DNA of 64,000 bases from Rhodospirillaceae bacterium UBA1479 (GTDB lineage Bacteria; Pseudomonadota; Alphaproteobacteria; Rhodospirillales; Casp-alpha2): positions 220,156-284,155 of the forward strand of contig DCRZ01000009.1 in NCBI GenBank assembly GCA_002325375.1, written 5' to 3'. Positions 24,573 through 33,436 of this stretch are shown in pieces. The notes beneath the pieces were generated by a model that saw only the letters and a list, made by a program, of their open reading frames with translations, was not told the origin of the DNA and searched no databases. A program made the translations under genes and the position numbers. The number at the start of each line of letters is the position of its first letter. The stretch's first letter is position 1.

Positions 24573-27500
24573 TCAGGAAATGGAACGACGGTCATGCCCG
24601 GCGACCGCCTGGGAGACGACGGCAAGTTCGGGTTCGATGCGCCGTGAATATTCCGCCGCACGGGAGGTGTCGCCGGCGCATAGGAACAGTTCGATCTGTT
24701 CACACAAATTAGCGAAGCGCACCGCCCCGGCGAGGCGTGACGTGCCCTTGGCCGCGTGCGCGGCTTCGCGGGCGCGGAGGAAATCCCTATCTTCAAAAGC
24801 ATCAAGCATGTCATCGACCAGCCGACGCGCATTGCGGATGTAATCTTCAAGCAAGGGGGCGACCATGGTCTCGTCACCGCCGACGGCGTCATGGATGTAG
24901 CGCAGATCCAGGATCGCGTCATCGCCGAAAGGCCCGTTGCGCGGGGTGGTGTGATCATCGGTCATGGCCGGTCGGCGCAGTTGCACCGCCTTGGGCAGCC
25001 AGCGTTGGATCATCTCGTTCAAAGTTGCGCGGTCCACGGGCTTGGGCAGGTAATCGTCCATCCCTGCGGCACGGCATCGCTCCTTGGTGCCGATCAGGGC
25101 ATCTGCGGTCAGGGCGATGATCGGCATATGCGGCCGCTCGTTGGCGCGTTCCAGCGTGCGAACCTTTTCCGCAAGCTCGTAACCATCCATTTCCGGCATG
25201 TGGCAGTCGGTGATCAGCATGCCGTAGGGTTGGCGGCGGATGCGGGTCCAGGCGTCGTTGCCATTGTTCACCGTTTCGACGGCGATTCCCAGACGCTCCA
25301 GCATCATGCAGATGACCTTGCAGTTGACCGGGTTGTCCTCGGCGAACAAGACAAGGGCCCCCTCGGCACGGGCAATCTCTGTATCCGGTGTGACGTAAAG
25401 CGGTAGCGCCGCGGCGTCCGCGATCCGACGTACCGGGGCACCGATCCCGGGGAGGTTGAGCCCCAACGCCATCGCCGCCGCATTCCAGATCATCGCGCGC
25501 TGAACGGGTTTCGGTATGAACAAGTACTGTCCGGCAAGGCGCTCCGGATCGATGGACAGGATGTCGCCTCGCGGCATGAGGATGATCGTTCGCGGCGATA
25601 TCGGGTCGCCTGCCTTTTCCCGCGCGGCGACGAACCGGCTGACTCCTTCGGCGCCGCGGTCGTGATCGACAATTAGAAGGTCGAACTGATCACCCAGCAT
25701 CTTGTCGCCGGATGTCATGCGGTTCAAGGCGCGCAGGCTGGGAATGATGTCGGTATGCGCACCCAGGTGGCGCAGGTAGGTGTCGATGCATTCGGCAGTG
25801 CCTGGGTCACCGGCGAGGATGCCGATATGATGTCCGGCGAACGGACGACCGATGACGGCGGTCGGGTCGCGGCTCGGCAGCATGGGAATGCGGAACCAGA
25901 AGGTGGCGCCGCGTCCCTTGCGGCTGTCGGCGCCGATTTCGCCGCCCAGCATATCGACCAGCGCGCGGCAGATGGACAGACCCAGTCCCGTGCCGCCGAA
26001 CCGCCGCATGGTCGAACTGTCACCCTGTTCAAAGGGCTGGAACAATTTACGTTTGTTTTCTTCGGAAATGCCGATGCCAGTGTCGTGAACCCGGAACAGG
26101 AACCGGGAGCCGCCATCTTCGGCCGTCTCCGCACGCACGTCGATGTCGATGCGGCCGTTGTCCGTGAACTTGACCGCGTTACCGACCAGATTGAGAAGGA
26201 TCTGGCGCAGCCGGGTCGGGTCACCGATCAGTTCGTCCGGTATGGTCGGATCGATGAACACGCCGAGACGGTTGCGTTTTTCCTCGGCCCGGGGGGCCAA
26301 AAGGTCGGCGACGCCCTCGACCAGATCGCTGAGCCTGAACGGGCTGAGGTCCAGTTCCAGCCGCCCGGCTTCGATTTTCGAAAAATCCAGGATGTCGTCG
26401 ATGATGCTCATCAGCGTGCGGCATGAATCCTGGATGATGGTCAGCATGCCGCGCTGGGTGCTGCTGAGGGCCGTATCGTGCAGCATTTCCGCGACGCCCA
26501 TGATGCCGTTCATGGGGGTGCGGATTTCATGGCTCATGTTGGCGAGGAAGATCGATTTCGCCTTGTTGGCGCTTTCCGCCGTGTCGCGGGCCTCGCGCAG
26601 GCGCTCCTCGAACTGCACGCTTTCGGTGATGTCCACATGGATGCCGACGATGCCGCCGTCGGGCAGCCAGCCGCGCCGGGTTTCGACCGTCCGTCCGTTC
26701 TTGAGATGACGGCGGATGATGAGGTTTTCTCGTTTCCGAATGTCGGAAACATGCCGTTCCACGATTTCGTCCGGCGTGTCTTGGTCGCCGTAGTCACCGC
26801 GTTCCGCAAGGAACCGCAAAGCGTTCTCGAGGTTGGCGCCTTCCTGCACGAGGCCCGGGGGGAAATCGAACAGATTGATGTAATGGTCGTTGTAGGTGAC
26901 GAACCGAAGATCGGAATCAAGCACCACGATTCCATTGTTCATGGCGCGGACGGCGGTGTCGAACAGTTCGGTCTTTTGTTTCAGGTCGGCTTCGATGGTT
27001 TTCAGTTCGGTAATGTCCGTCGCGGTAACCGTGATCCCACCGTCTGACGTGCGGCTCTCGCGCAACAGGAACCAGCGACCGTCCGTGAACTCGCGGATGA
27101 TCGGCGGTCCCGGGTTGCGATGTTCTGATATGCGCTGGGCGACAAATTCCTCGACACGTCCCCGGGCGTCGGCGATGCGCGGCAGGCTGGCGCGCAGGAT
27201 ATCCTCGAACGTCCCACCTTGTTCGAGAATTTCCTCGGCATTGGGATGGGTGTCGGCATAGCGCGAGTTCATCAGGACAAGGCGGTCATCGGCGTCGAAA
27301 AGGGCGAAGCCTTCCTGCAGGCTTTCCAGGGCGCCGCGCAGTCTGGTCTCGCTCTCCTGCACGGCCAGTTCGGCGCGGCGGCGTTCCTCGACCTCGCGAG
27401 TCAGTTCCTGGGTGCGTTCCTCGACCCGCTTTTCAAGGTCGTCACGGGCCTGACGCAGGGCGTTCTCCGTCCTCAGTCGCTCGCTGATATCGCGGGAGTA

Positions 27501-29702
27501 GGCGAAGATATATTCGTGACCTTCATGGTCGATGAAGGTCGAGGTGGTTTCGACGGGGAAGACCGTGCCGTCCTTGCGGCGGTGTTCACCGAACGATACG
27601 CGGTGACCATGGATCTTCAGGTAATCCCAACGTTCCCGCCATTTGCCGCCGGTGCGGGCCGGATTGATATCGGACACGGCCATGGTCAACAGTTCTTCGC
27701 GGGGGTAGCCGAGCGCACGGCAGGATGCATCGTTGACATAGATGAACCGCCCGTCCGGATCGACGGCGAAGAAGGGGTCGTTGGCCTCCTGCATCGCCGA
27801 TTCCAGAAGATAGAGTTGCTGCATCGCATTGCGGTTTTTGGTCACGTCGAACAGCACGGTGCAGACCGCCGGTCCGTCGCCCCAATCGATCAGGAACGAC
27901 CGGTTGTTCAGCCAGACCTCGGTCCCATCCTTGCGGATGCCTCGGTAGATATAGTCGCTTGGCGCGTTCTGGCCCTGCATGCGGGCCAGATCATAACCGC
28001 GGATGCGGGCAACTTCCTCGGGTGCCAGGGTGATTTCCAGGCTGCCCTGCTGCAGGAATTCGTTATGGCTTTCGAAGCCGAAGATGTGCAGGAACGCCGG
28101 GTTGACGTAAAGCGGATAGAACCCGCGGTGCACGACGATCCCCTGGTTGGCCTCTTCGGTCAGGGTGCGGAACCGGCGTTCGCTTTCGATCAGCGCCTGT
28201 TCGCGGGCCAGGCGGCGGGAAATATCCTGGGCGAAGGCGAACAGGAATTCCTCGCCTGCGTACTCCATGACCGTCGCCCGAACCTCGACCGGGACGGCGG
28301 AACCGTCTTTTCGTCGATGACGGGTATCGAAGCGGATCTGGCCGCCGCGTTTGAGCTCTTCCCAGAAGGTGTCCCAGTCCTTGTCCGGCGGCGGGCCGTC
28401 GCTGAAATCGGGAAACGACATGCGCAGCAGTTCCTTCTGGGTATAGCCCAGATGTCTGCAGGTGGCGTCGTTGACATATAAAATGCGTTGGTCGCGGCGC
28501 AGCCAGAACAGGGATTCGCCCGAATGGGACAGCGAGAATTCCGTGAACTTCAGGGTTTCCTGTGCCGCTTCCTTGTCGGCGATTTCCCGTTGCAGCTCGT
28601 AGGTCCGTTCCTCGACCCGCTGCTCAAGCTCCGACTGGTGACGCTCCAGGGCCTGCTCGAATGCGGCGCGCTCGGTCAGAAGGTCGTTGATCTCGCGGCT
28701 GACCAGTGCGAATTCGTCCTTGCCGCTGGCCGGGATCGTTTTGGTCAGATCGCCGGACGCGCGAATGTCCAGAAGCTCACGCTTCAGGTTCGCAAAAGGA
28801 TGCACGATCAGCCGGCGCATCAGGAAAAGGATCACGACGATGACGGTCAATGACGCCAGAATGGCCATGATGCTTGCGGTGCGGACCGTGTCGGCACCCA
28901 GTCCATGGATGGTTGACCATGCGGTGATGGAATAAAGCGCCGCCGGATATCCGAATAAATCACGTTGCACCAGAAGCGCGGTCCATGACCCGTCGGCCGA
29001 TCGCTCGATGACCGGTTCATCCAGGGCGAGGATATGGTTGACCGTCTCGCGTTGACCGGAAGACAGACCCTGGGTGATCGGCGTCATTTCCAAGGCATTG
29101 TTCATCTGTCCGGAAATGCGCGACACCGCCGCCTTGTCCATCAGACGTCCGATGATCACCGTGCCCGCCGCGGGCGGAACACCCCGTTTGCCCAACAGGG
29201 GCGCGGCGGTCGTCAGAATCGGGCCGTTGTCTGTGGCGATGGTGCCGCGGATATGGCCTGCGCCCCGATTATGGGCGAGCAGCGGATGGTCTTCGGGGAA
29301 ATCGTCGTGTTCCAGGTTGTCGACACGGATGGCGCTGCCCGTCTGGCGGTTGCGAAAACGGTTCAACACCACCCTGCCGTTGCGGTTGACGACGATCACC
29401 ATGTCGAGGGCGAGGGTGTCGAGAACGGTGTTCGACAGCTTCTGCTTGGCAAAGGCGGGGTTGCCTGTTTGGGCGAACTCTGCAAGGTCGTCCCACTGCG
29501 CCCAGTTCGAGGCGACCGGGTCCAGGCTTTTTACCTCGTCATCGACGATCGCCATGGTGCGCCCGATCTCACGCCGGGTTTCCTGGTTTTCAAGTTTGCG
29601 AAAACCTTCCAGAACAACGCGGTCAAGCACGATCAGATCGCCGAGCAACAACCCGCCCAGGACCACCACCAGAACAGTAATTATCTTGGTCTGGATCGAC
29701 AT
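24573..29702 (-). CDS. Large hybrid histidine kinase: CHASE4-HAMP-PAS(x5)-HisKA-HATPase-REC-REC-HPt
   Basis: A 1709-aa inner membrane sensor. Two membrane helices (about 6-29 and 273-297) flank a periplasmic CHASE4-type domain (SNWAQWDD near 65-72). Then follow HAMP (298-350), three canonical PAS domains (about 385-495, 505-620, 630-740), a coiled coil (745-790) and two more PAS-like domains (790-900, 910-1027). HisKA has His1058 (NMSHEIRTP); the HATPase (about 1160-1275) has N, G1 and G2 boxes. A first receiver-like domain (1290-1400) retains Asp1346 and Lys1398. A second receiver has Asp1499 and Lys1554. A C-terminal HPt has His1649 (AAHAAKGTS). A complete phosphorelay in one chain; the signal is unknown. 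Confidence 0.93.
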   Translation of the reverse strand: MSIQTKIITVLVVVLGGLLLGDLIVLDRVVLEGFRKLENQETRREIGRTMAIVDDEVKSLDPVASNWAQWDDLAEFAQTGNPAFAKQKLSNTVLDTLALDMVIVVNRNGRVVLNRFRNRQTGSAIRVDNLEHDDFPEDHPLLAHNRGAGHIRGTIATDNGPILTTAAPLLGKRGVPPAAGTVIIGRLMDKAAVSRISGQMNNALEMTPITQGLSSGQRETVNHILALDEPVIERSADGSWTALLVQRDLFGYPAALYSITAWSTIHGLGADTVRTASIMAILASLTVIVVILFLMRRLIVHPFANLKRELLDIRASGDLTKTIPASGKDEFALVSREINDLLTERAAFEQALERHQSELEQRVEERTYELQREIADKEAAQETLKFTEFSLSHSGESLFWLRRDQRILYVNDATCRHLGYTQKELLRMSFPDFSDGPPPDKDWDTFWEELKRGGQIRFDTRHRRKDGSAVPVEVRATVMEYAGEEFLFAFAQDISRRLAREQALIESERRFRTLTEEANQGIVVHRGFYPLYVNPAFLHIFGFESHNEFLQQGSLEITLAPEEVARIRGYDLARMQGQNAPSDYIYRGIRKDGTEVWLNNRSFLIDWGDGPAVCTVLFDVTKNRNAMQQLYLLESAMQEANDPFFAVDPDGRFIYVNDASCRALGYPREELLTMAVSDINPARTGGKWRERWDYLKIHGHRVSFGEHRRKDGTVFPVETTSTFIDHEGHEYIFAYSRDISERLRTENALRQARDDLEKRVEERTQELTREVEERRRAELAVQESETRLRGALESLQEGFALFDADDRLVLMNSRYADTHPNAEEILEQGGTFEDILRASLPRIADARGRVEEFVAQRISEHRNPGPPIIREFTDGRWFLLRESRTSDGGITVTATDITELKTIEADLKQKTELFDTAVRAMNNGIVVLDSDLRFVTYNDHYINLFDFPPGLVQEGANLENALRFLAERGDYGDQDTPDEIVERHVSDIRKRENLIIRRHLKNGRTVETRRGWLPDGGIVGIHVDITESVQFEERLREARDTAESANKAKSIFLANMSHEIRTPMNGIMGVAEMLHDTALSSTQRGMLTIIQDSCRTLMSIIDDILDFSKIEAGRLELDLSPFRLSDLVEGVADLLAPRAEEKRNRLGVFIDPTIPDELIGDPTRLRQILLNLVGNAVKFTDNGRIDIDVRAETAEDGGSRFLFRVHDTGIGISEENKRKLFQPFEQGDSSTMRRFGGTGLGLSICRALVDMLGGEIGADSRKGRGATFWFRIPMLPSRDPTAVIGRPFAGHHIGILAGDPGTAECIDTYLRHLGAHTDIIPSLRALNRMTSGDKMLGDQFDLLIVDHDRGAEGVSRFVAAREKAGDPISPRTIILMPRGDILSIDPERLAGQYLFIPKPVQRAMIWNAAAMALGLNLPGIGAPVRRIADAAALPLYVTPDTEIARAEGALVLFAEDNPVNCKVICMMLERLGIAVETVNNGNDAWTRIRRQPYGMLITDCHMPEMDGYELAEKVRTLERANERPHMPIIALTADALIGTKERCRAAGMDDYLPKPVDRATLNEMIQRWLPKAVQLRRPAMTDDHTTPRNGPFGDDAILDLRYIHDAVGGDETMVAPLLEDYIRNARRLVDDMLDAFEDRDFLRAREAAHAAKGTSRLAGAVRFANLCEQIELFLCAGDTSRAAEYSRRIEPELAVVSQAVAGHDRRSIS

Positions 29703-29832
29703 TTTAGCGGCCTCTGAACCTTCTCCCTTCGGCCAGCCTCCGCTTCTGCGATGGCTTTCAACATTTTGGCACGAATTGGTGGAAGATCACAAACGTCGTC
29801 ATCGTTGACGGAAGGGCGGCTGATCGCGGCGG

Positions 29833-29889
29833 TGGTCACCAAACCGTCACAAAATCGCAAGAATTAGGTCACCGGCGATCCCTTAGATA
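29833..29889 (+). promoter_or_regulatory. Pho box array and promoter of phnCDE
   Basis: GTCAC occurs at 29835, 29846 and 29868, that is on an 11-bp grid with the 29857 position degenerate. The segment 29833-29850 matches 12 of 18 bases of the PhoB consensus (CTGTCATAAATCTGTCAY). A possible -10 TAGATA (29884-29889) lies 12 bp after the last half-site, which is the architecture of PhoB-activated promoters that lack a -35 box. Confidence 0.65.
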
Positions 29890-29996
29890 CACAGCGCTTG
29901 CGGTGCGCGCATCCGCATTGCCGCCGTTCGGCAGGATGGCCCGCTTCGGGCCGGTATTGGCAGCTGCAGATCACAGTCGCAAAGACAGGGATGACC

Positions 29997-30863
29997 ATGA
30001 CGTCTGACATCACGCCCGCGATCCGCGTTCACAATCTATCGAAAACCTTCCGCAAGGGCTTCCAGACCACCCGGGCGCTGAATAACGTCAGCCTGACCGT
30101 TGATGCCGGCGAGATGGTCGCTCTGATCGGCGCCTCGGGCTCGGGAAAGTCGACCCTGATGCGTCATATCTCCGGCCTTATGCTGGCCGACCGTGCCGAC
30201 GACGGCATGATCGAAGTTCTGGGGTATCCGGTTCAGGAAAACGGGCATCTGGCGCGGGGGGTGCGCGCCGTGCGGGGCCGTGTCGGCGTTATCTTTCAGC
30301 AATTCAATCTGGTCGATCGGCTGTCGCTTTTGACGAATGTCGTGCTCGGCGTGCTGGGCCAGATTCCGGCTTGGCGCGGTTGGTTCGGGCTGTTTACCCG
30401 CGAGGAAAGGCTGCGCGCCCTGGAAGCGCTCCGGCGTGTCGGCATCGATCAATACGCGACGCAGCGGGCCTCGACCTTGTCCGGCGGCCAGCAGCAGCGC
30501 GCGGCCATCGCCCGCGCCCTGGTTCAGCGGGCGGAGATCGTATTGGCGGATGAGCCCATTGCGTCCCTCGATCCGGAATCGGCGCGCCGGGTGATGGAAA
30601 ATCTGGCCCGCATCAACCGCGAGGACGGCATCACTGTCGTCGTGTCCCTGCACCAGGTTGATTTCGCGACCCGCTACTGCGCGCGCACGGTGGCGCTGCG
30701 CGACGGCGTGGTCGTCTATGACGGGCCCAGCGAAGCCTTGACCCACGATTTCCTGCGCGAACTTTACGGCGCCGCCGGAGAGGAATTGATCCTGCCGGGC
30801 CCCATCGCCGCCGGTCCCCGGCGCGTGCCGACGGCCCGCCAATTGCGCCCGGCCTCCGCCTGA
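29997..30863 (+). CDS. phnC: Phosphonate ABC transporter ATPase
   Basis: A 288-aa nucleotide-binding subunit of the phosphonate importer. Walker A GASGSGKSTLMRHISGL, the PhnC-type NLVDRLSLLTNVVLG block, signature LSGGQQQRAAIARALVQ, Walker B IVLADEPIASLD. ATG 29997 is preferred (AGGGA 6 bases upstream) over ATG 29991, which overlaps that site. The C-terminal 35 residues are Pro/Arg-rich. First gene of phnCDE behind a Pho box. Confidence 0.94.
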   Translation: MTSDITPAIRVHNLSKTFRKGFQTTRALNNVSLTVDAGEMVALIGASGSGKSTLMRHISGLMLADRADDGMIEVLGYPVQENGHLARGVRAVRGRVGVIFQQFNLVDRLSLLTNVVLGVLGQIPAWRGWFGLFTREERLRALEALRRVGIDQYATQRASTLSGGQQQRAAIARALVQRAEIVLADEPIASLDPESARRVMENLARINREDGITVVVSLHQVDFATRYCARTVALRDGVVVYDGPSEALTHDFLRELYGAAGEELILPGPIAAGPRRVPTARQLRPASA

Positions 30864-30936
30864 ACGGCCCTGTGCCCTGTTTGTCCCGCCTAATCGCAAG
30901 TCTCATATGCCCACTCAACTCAGGAGGAAGTCGAAA

Positions 30937-31959
30937 ATGTTTAAAAAGGCCATGACCGCCGGCATCGCGCTGGCGGCCTTTGCTACGGTTCACGTTGCGT
31001 CCATCGGCGCGGCCCGGGCCGACATGCCGAACCCGTTGACCTTCGGCATCATTTCCACGGAATCGTCCCAGGGCCTGAAGAAAAGTTTCAGCCCGTTCCT
31101 GGAAGACATGGGCAAGCAGCTTGGTGTCGAGGTGAAGGCATTCTTCGCCTCCGACTACGCCGGGGTGATCGAAGCCATGCGTTTCAAGAAAGTCGACATT
31201 GCCTGGTTCGGCAACAAGTCGGCCATGGAAGCCGTCGACCGCGCCGACGGCGAGGTCTTCGTGCAGACGGTCGACGTCACCGGCAACCCGGGCTACTGGT
31301 CGCTGCTGCTGACGCAGAAGGATAACGACAAGCTCAACAAGCTTGAGGACGTGCTGAACTGCGACAAGTCGCTGACCTTCGGCAACGGCGATCCGAACTC
31401 CACATCCGGCTTCCTGGTGCCCAGCTTCTATGTGTTCGCCAAGAACGATGTCGATCCCAAAAAGTGTTACAAGTCGGTGCGCAACGCCAGCCACGAAACC
31501 AATGCGCTGTCCGTGGCCAACGGCCAGGTGGATTTCGCCACCAACAACACGGAATCCCTGTCGCGTCTGCAGAAGAATCACCCGGATGCCTATGCCAAGA
31601 TCAAGGCGATCTGGAAATCGCCCCTGATCCCCAACGATCCGATCGTGTGGCGCTCGGACCTGGACAAGGGAACCAAGAGCATCATCAAGGGCTTCTTCCT
31701 GTCTTACGGCCGTCTCGGCCCGAACGCCGAAAAGGAACGTAAGATCCTGTCCGGCGTCAGCTCGGGCTGGGCGCCCTTCGAGGATTCGTCGAACGCGCAG
31801 CTTTATCCGATCCGCCAACTCCAGCTGTTCAAGGACAAGCGCAAGCTGGCCGGCGACGAGCGCATGGACGCGGCCGACAAGGCCAAGAAGATTGCCGAAA
31901 TCGACCGTAAGCTTGAGGTGCTGAAGGTTCTCAGCGAAAACCAGCTGGCTCTGCGTTAG
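30937..31959 (+). CDS. phnD: Phosphonate ABC transporter periplasmic binding protein
   Basis: A 340-aa binding protein with a Sec signal peptide (about 1-28, ending GAARA). Family blocks TFGIISTESSQGLKKSF, FASDYAGVIEAMRFKKVDIAWFGNKSA and the DPNSTSGFLVPSFYVF loop are typical of PhnD, which binds 2-aminoethylphosphonate and other phosphonates. ATG 30937 is chosen because AGGAGGAA lies 7 bases upstream and the signal peptide begins there. A strong hairpin follows its stop. Confidence 0.94.
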   Translation: MFKKAMTAGIALAAFATVHVASIGAARADMPNPLTFGIISTESSQGLKKSFSPFLEDMGKQLGVEVKAFFASDYAGVIEAMRFKKVDIAWFGNKSAMEAVDRADGEVFVQTVDVTGNPGYWSLLLTQKDNDKLNKLEDVLNCDKSLTFGNGDPNSTSGFLVPSFYVFAKNDVDPKKCYKSVRNASHETNALSVANGQVDFATNNTESLSRLQKNHPDAYAKIKAIWKSPLIPNDPIVWRSDLDKGTKSIIKGFFLSYGRLGPNAEKERKILSGVSSGWAPFEDSSNAQLYPIRQLQLFKDKRKLAGDERMDAADKAKKIAEIDRKLEVLKVLSENQLALR

Positions 31960-31974
31960 GCATAGCCTTCCCAA

Positions 31975-32003
31975 GACGCCGCGCCCGCTTTGGGCGCGGC
32001 GTC
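31975..32003 (+). terminator. Strong hairpin between phnD and phnE
   Basis: GACGCCGCGCCC (31975-31986) pairs perfectly with GGGCGCGGCGTC (31992-32003) around GCTTT. No T-run follows. In a transporter operon, such a hairpin after the binding protein usually protects the upstream mRNA from 3' decay, or partly terminates, so that binding protein is made in excess over the permease. Confidence 0.7.
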
Positions 32004-32039
32004 CGCTTATTCCCCGAACTCTCCAAGAACGGAAGTCTC

Positions 32040-32855
32040 ATGACCGTGATCGACAACACCGGCGCCGCCGCCCAGCCGCTGACGTTGCCTGCAAGGGACG
32101 TCAAGCGGTCGACCGTGAACATGCTGGGCTGGGTGGTGGTCCTGGCGATTCTGGCTTGGGCCTGGGAAGGGGCGGAGATGAACCCTCTGGCCCTGGTCGA
32201 ATACGCCGACAACATGGCCGAATTCGCCTCCGGGTTCTTTCCGCCGAACTTCTATGAATGGCCGACCATGCTGCGCGAGATGATGATCACTGTGCAGGTC
32301 GCCATCTGGGGCACGGTGCTCGCGGTTGTCTGCTCGGTGCCTTTGGGCATTCTGTCGTCCCAGAATTTGGTGCCCTGGTGGGTTTACCAGCCGACACGTC
32401 GGCTGATGGACGCGGCCCGCGCCATCAACGAATTCGTGTTCGCCATGCTGTTCGTGGTCGCCGTGGGCCTGGGCCCCTTCGCGGGCGTCCTGGCCTTGTG
32501 GGTACATACCACGGGCGTGCTGGCCAAGTTGTTTTCCGAAGCGGTCGAAGCCATCGACCCCAACCCCGTCGAGGGCATCCGCGCCACCGGCGCCGACGCC
32601 ATTCACGAGGTCATTTTCGGCGTCATTCCGCAGGTTCTGCCGCTTTGGATATCCTTTTCGCTCTACCGGTTCGAAAGCAATCTGCGCTCGGCAACGGTGA
32701 TCGGCATTGTCGGCGCCGGCGGTATCGGGATGGTGCTGTGGGAATTCATCCGCGGGTTTTATTATGCGGAAACCGCAGCGGTGATGCTCATCATCATCGG
32801 CACGGTAACCCTGCTCGACATCGTTTCCCAGGTCCTGCGCCAACGCTTTACGTGA
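32040..32855 (+). CDS. phnE: Phosphonate ABC transporter permease
   Basis: A 271-aa inner membrane permease with about six membrane helices. The cytoplasmic EAA-type loop reads EAVEAIDPNPVEGIRATGADAIHEV (landmark EGIRATGADAI near 180), and the ATVIGIVGAGGIGMVLWEFI segment is diagnostic of the PhnE family. It completes PhnCDE. A single permease gene implies a homodimer. Confidence 0.94.
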   Translation: MTVIDNTGAAAQPLTLPARDVKRSTVNMLGWVVVLAILAWAWEGAEMNPLALVEYADNMAEFASGFFPPNFYEWPTMLREMMITVQVAIWGTVLAVVCSVPLGILSSQNLVPWWVYQPTRRLMDAARAINEFVFAMLFVVAVGLGPFAGVLALWVHTTGVLAKLFSEAVEAIDPNPVEGIRATGADAIHEVIFGVIPQVLPLWISFSLYRFESNLRSATVIGIVGAGGIGMVLWEFIRGFYYAETAAVMLIIIGTVTLLDIVSQVLRQRFT

Positions 32856-33023
32856 CCTGTCAGGCCGGGTGATGGCCTCGTGAATGTTCCGCCATTACCT
32901 GCTTGGCCGGTTCGTACGAATCGGCTACGGTTCCTGTCTGGGCCTCTTGGGGGGGCTGTCGCGCGGCCGGTGGTCGTGCGGACATTCGAATGAGGACACA
33001 ACAACAATGCGTAGGACGCAGGT

Positions 33024-33356
33024 ATGAGCACCGAAGTTGCCACCGCCGCTGGGACGGCCGTGACTGGCGATGACCGCAATGCGGAAATTCGCGACGAAAT
33101 CTCCAGCCTTCAGACGGAAATCGCCCAGGTCGGGAAGGTCGCCGAACAGATCGATGCGATCGCCAAGCAGACCAACCTCCTGGCTCTGAACGCGACCATC
33201 GAGGCTGCCCGTGCCGGCGATGCCGGCAAGGGCTTTGCCGTCGTTGCGGGCGAGGTCAAGAATCTGTCGGCGCAGACCGCGCGGGCGACCGCCGAGGTTG
33301 GCGAGGTTCTGGAAAACCTCCGCCGCCGCGTCGACCACCTGGCCAGCCTTCTTTAA
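33024..33356 (+). CDS. Stand-alone chemoreceptor (MCP) signalling tip
   Basis: A 110-aa soluble protein that is almost only the highly conserved hairpin tip of methyl-accepting chemotaxis proteins: IAKQTNLLALNATIEAARAG (about 46-65) then AGKGFAVVAGEVKNLSAQT (67-85), the CheA/CheW contact region. There is no membrane segment, ligand domain or HAMP. It lies between phnE and phnM. It could seed or tune chemoreceptor arrays, or be the remnant of a full receptor; the frame is clean and has its own AGGACGCAGGT upstream, which favours a real small protein. Confidence 0.75.
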   Translation: MSTEVATAAGTAVTGDDRNAEIRDEISSLQTEIAQVGKVAEQIDAIAKQTNLLALNATIEAARAGDAGKGFAVVAGEVKNLSAQTARATAEVGEVLENLRRRVDHLASLL

Positions 33357-33436
33357 AAGCGGATTATCGGTTGCTTGATGTCCACCTGCCCGGAACCGGG
33401 CGGGGGGCATCGGCTGTTCCTTGCCGGATTGTCGGC

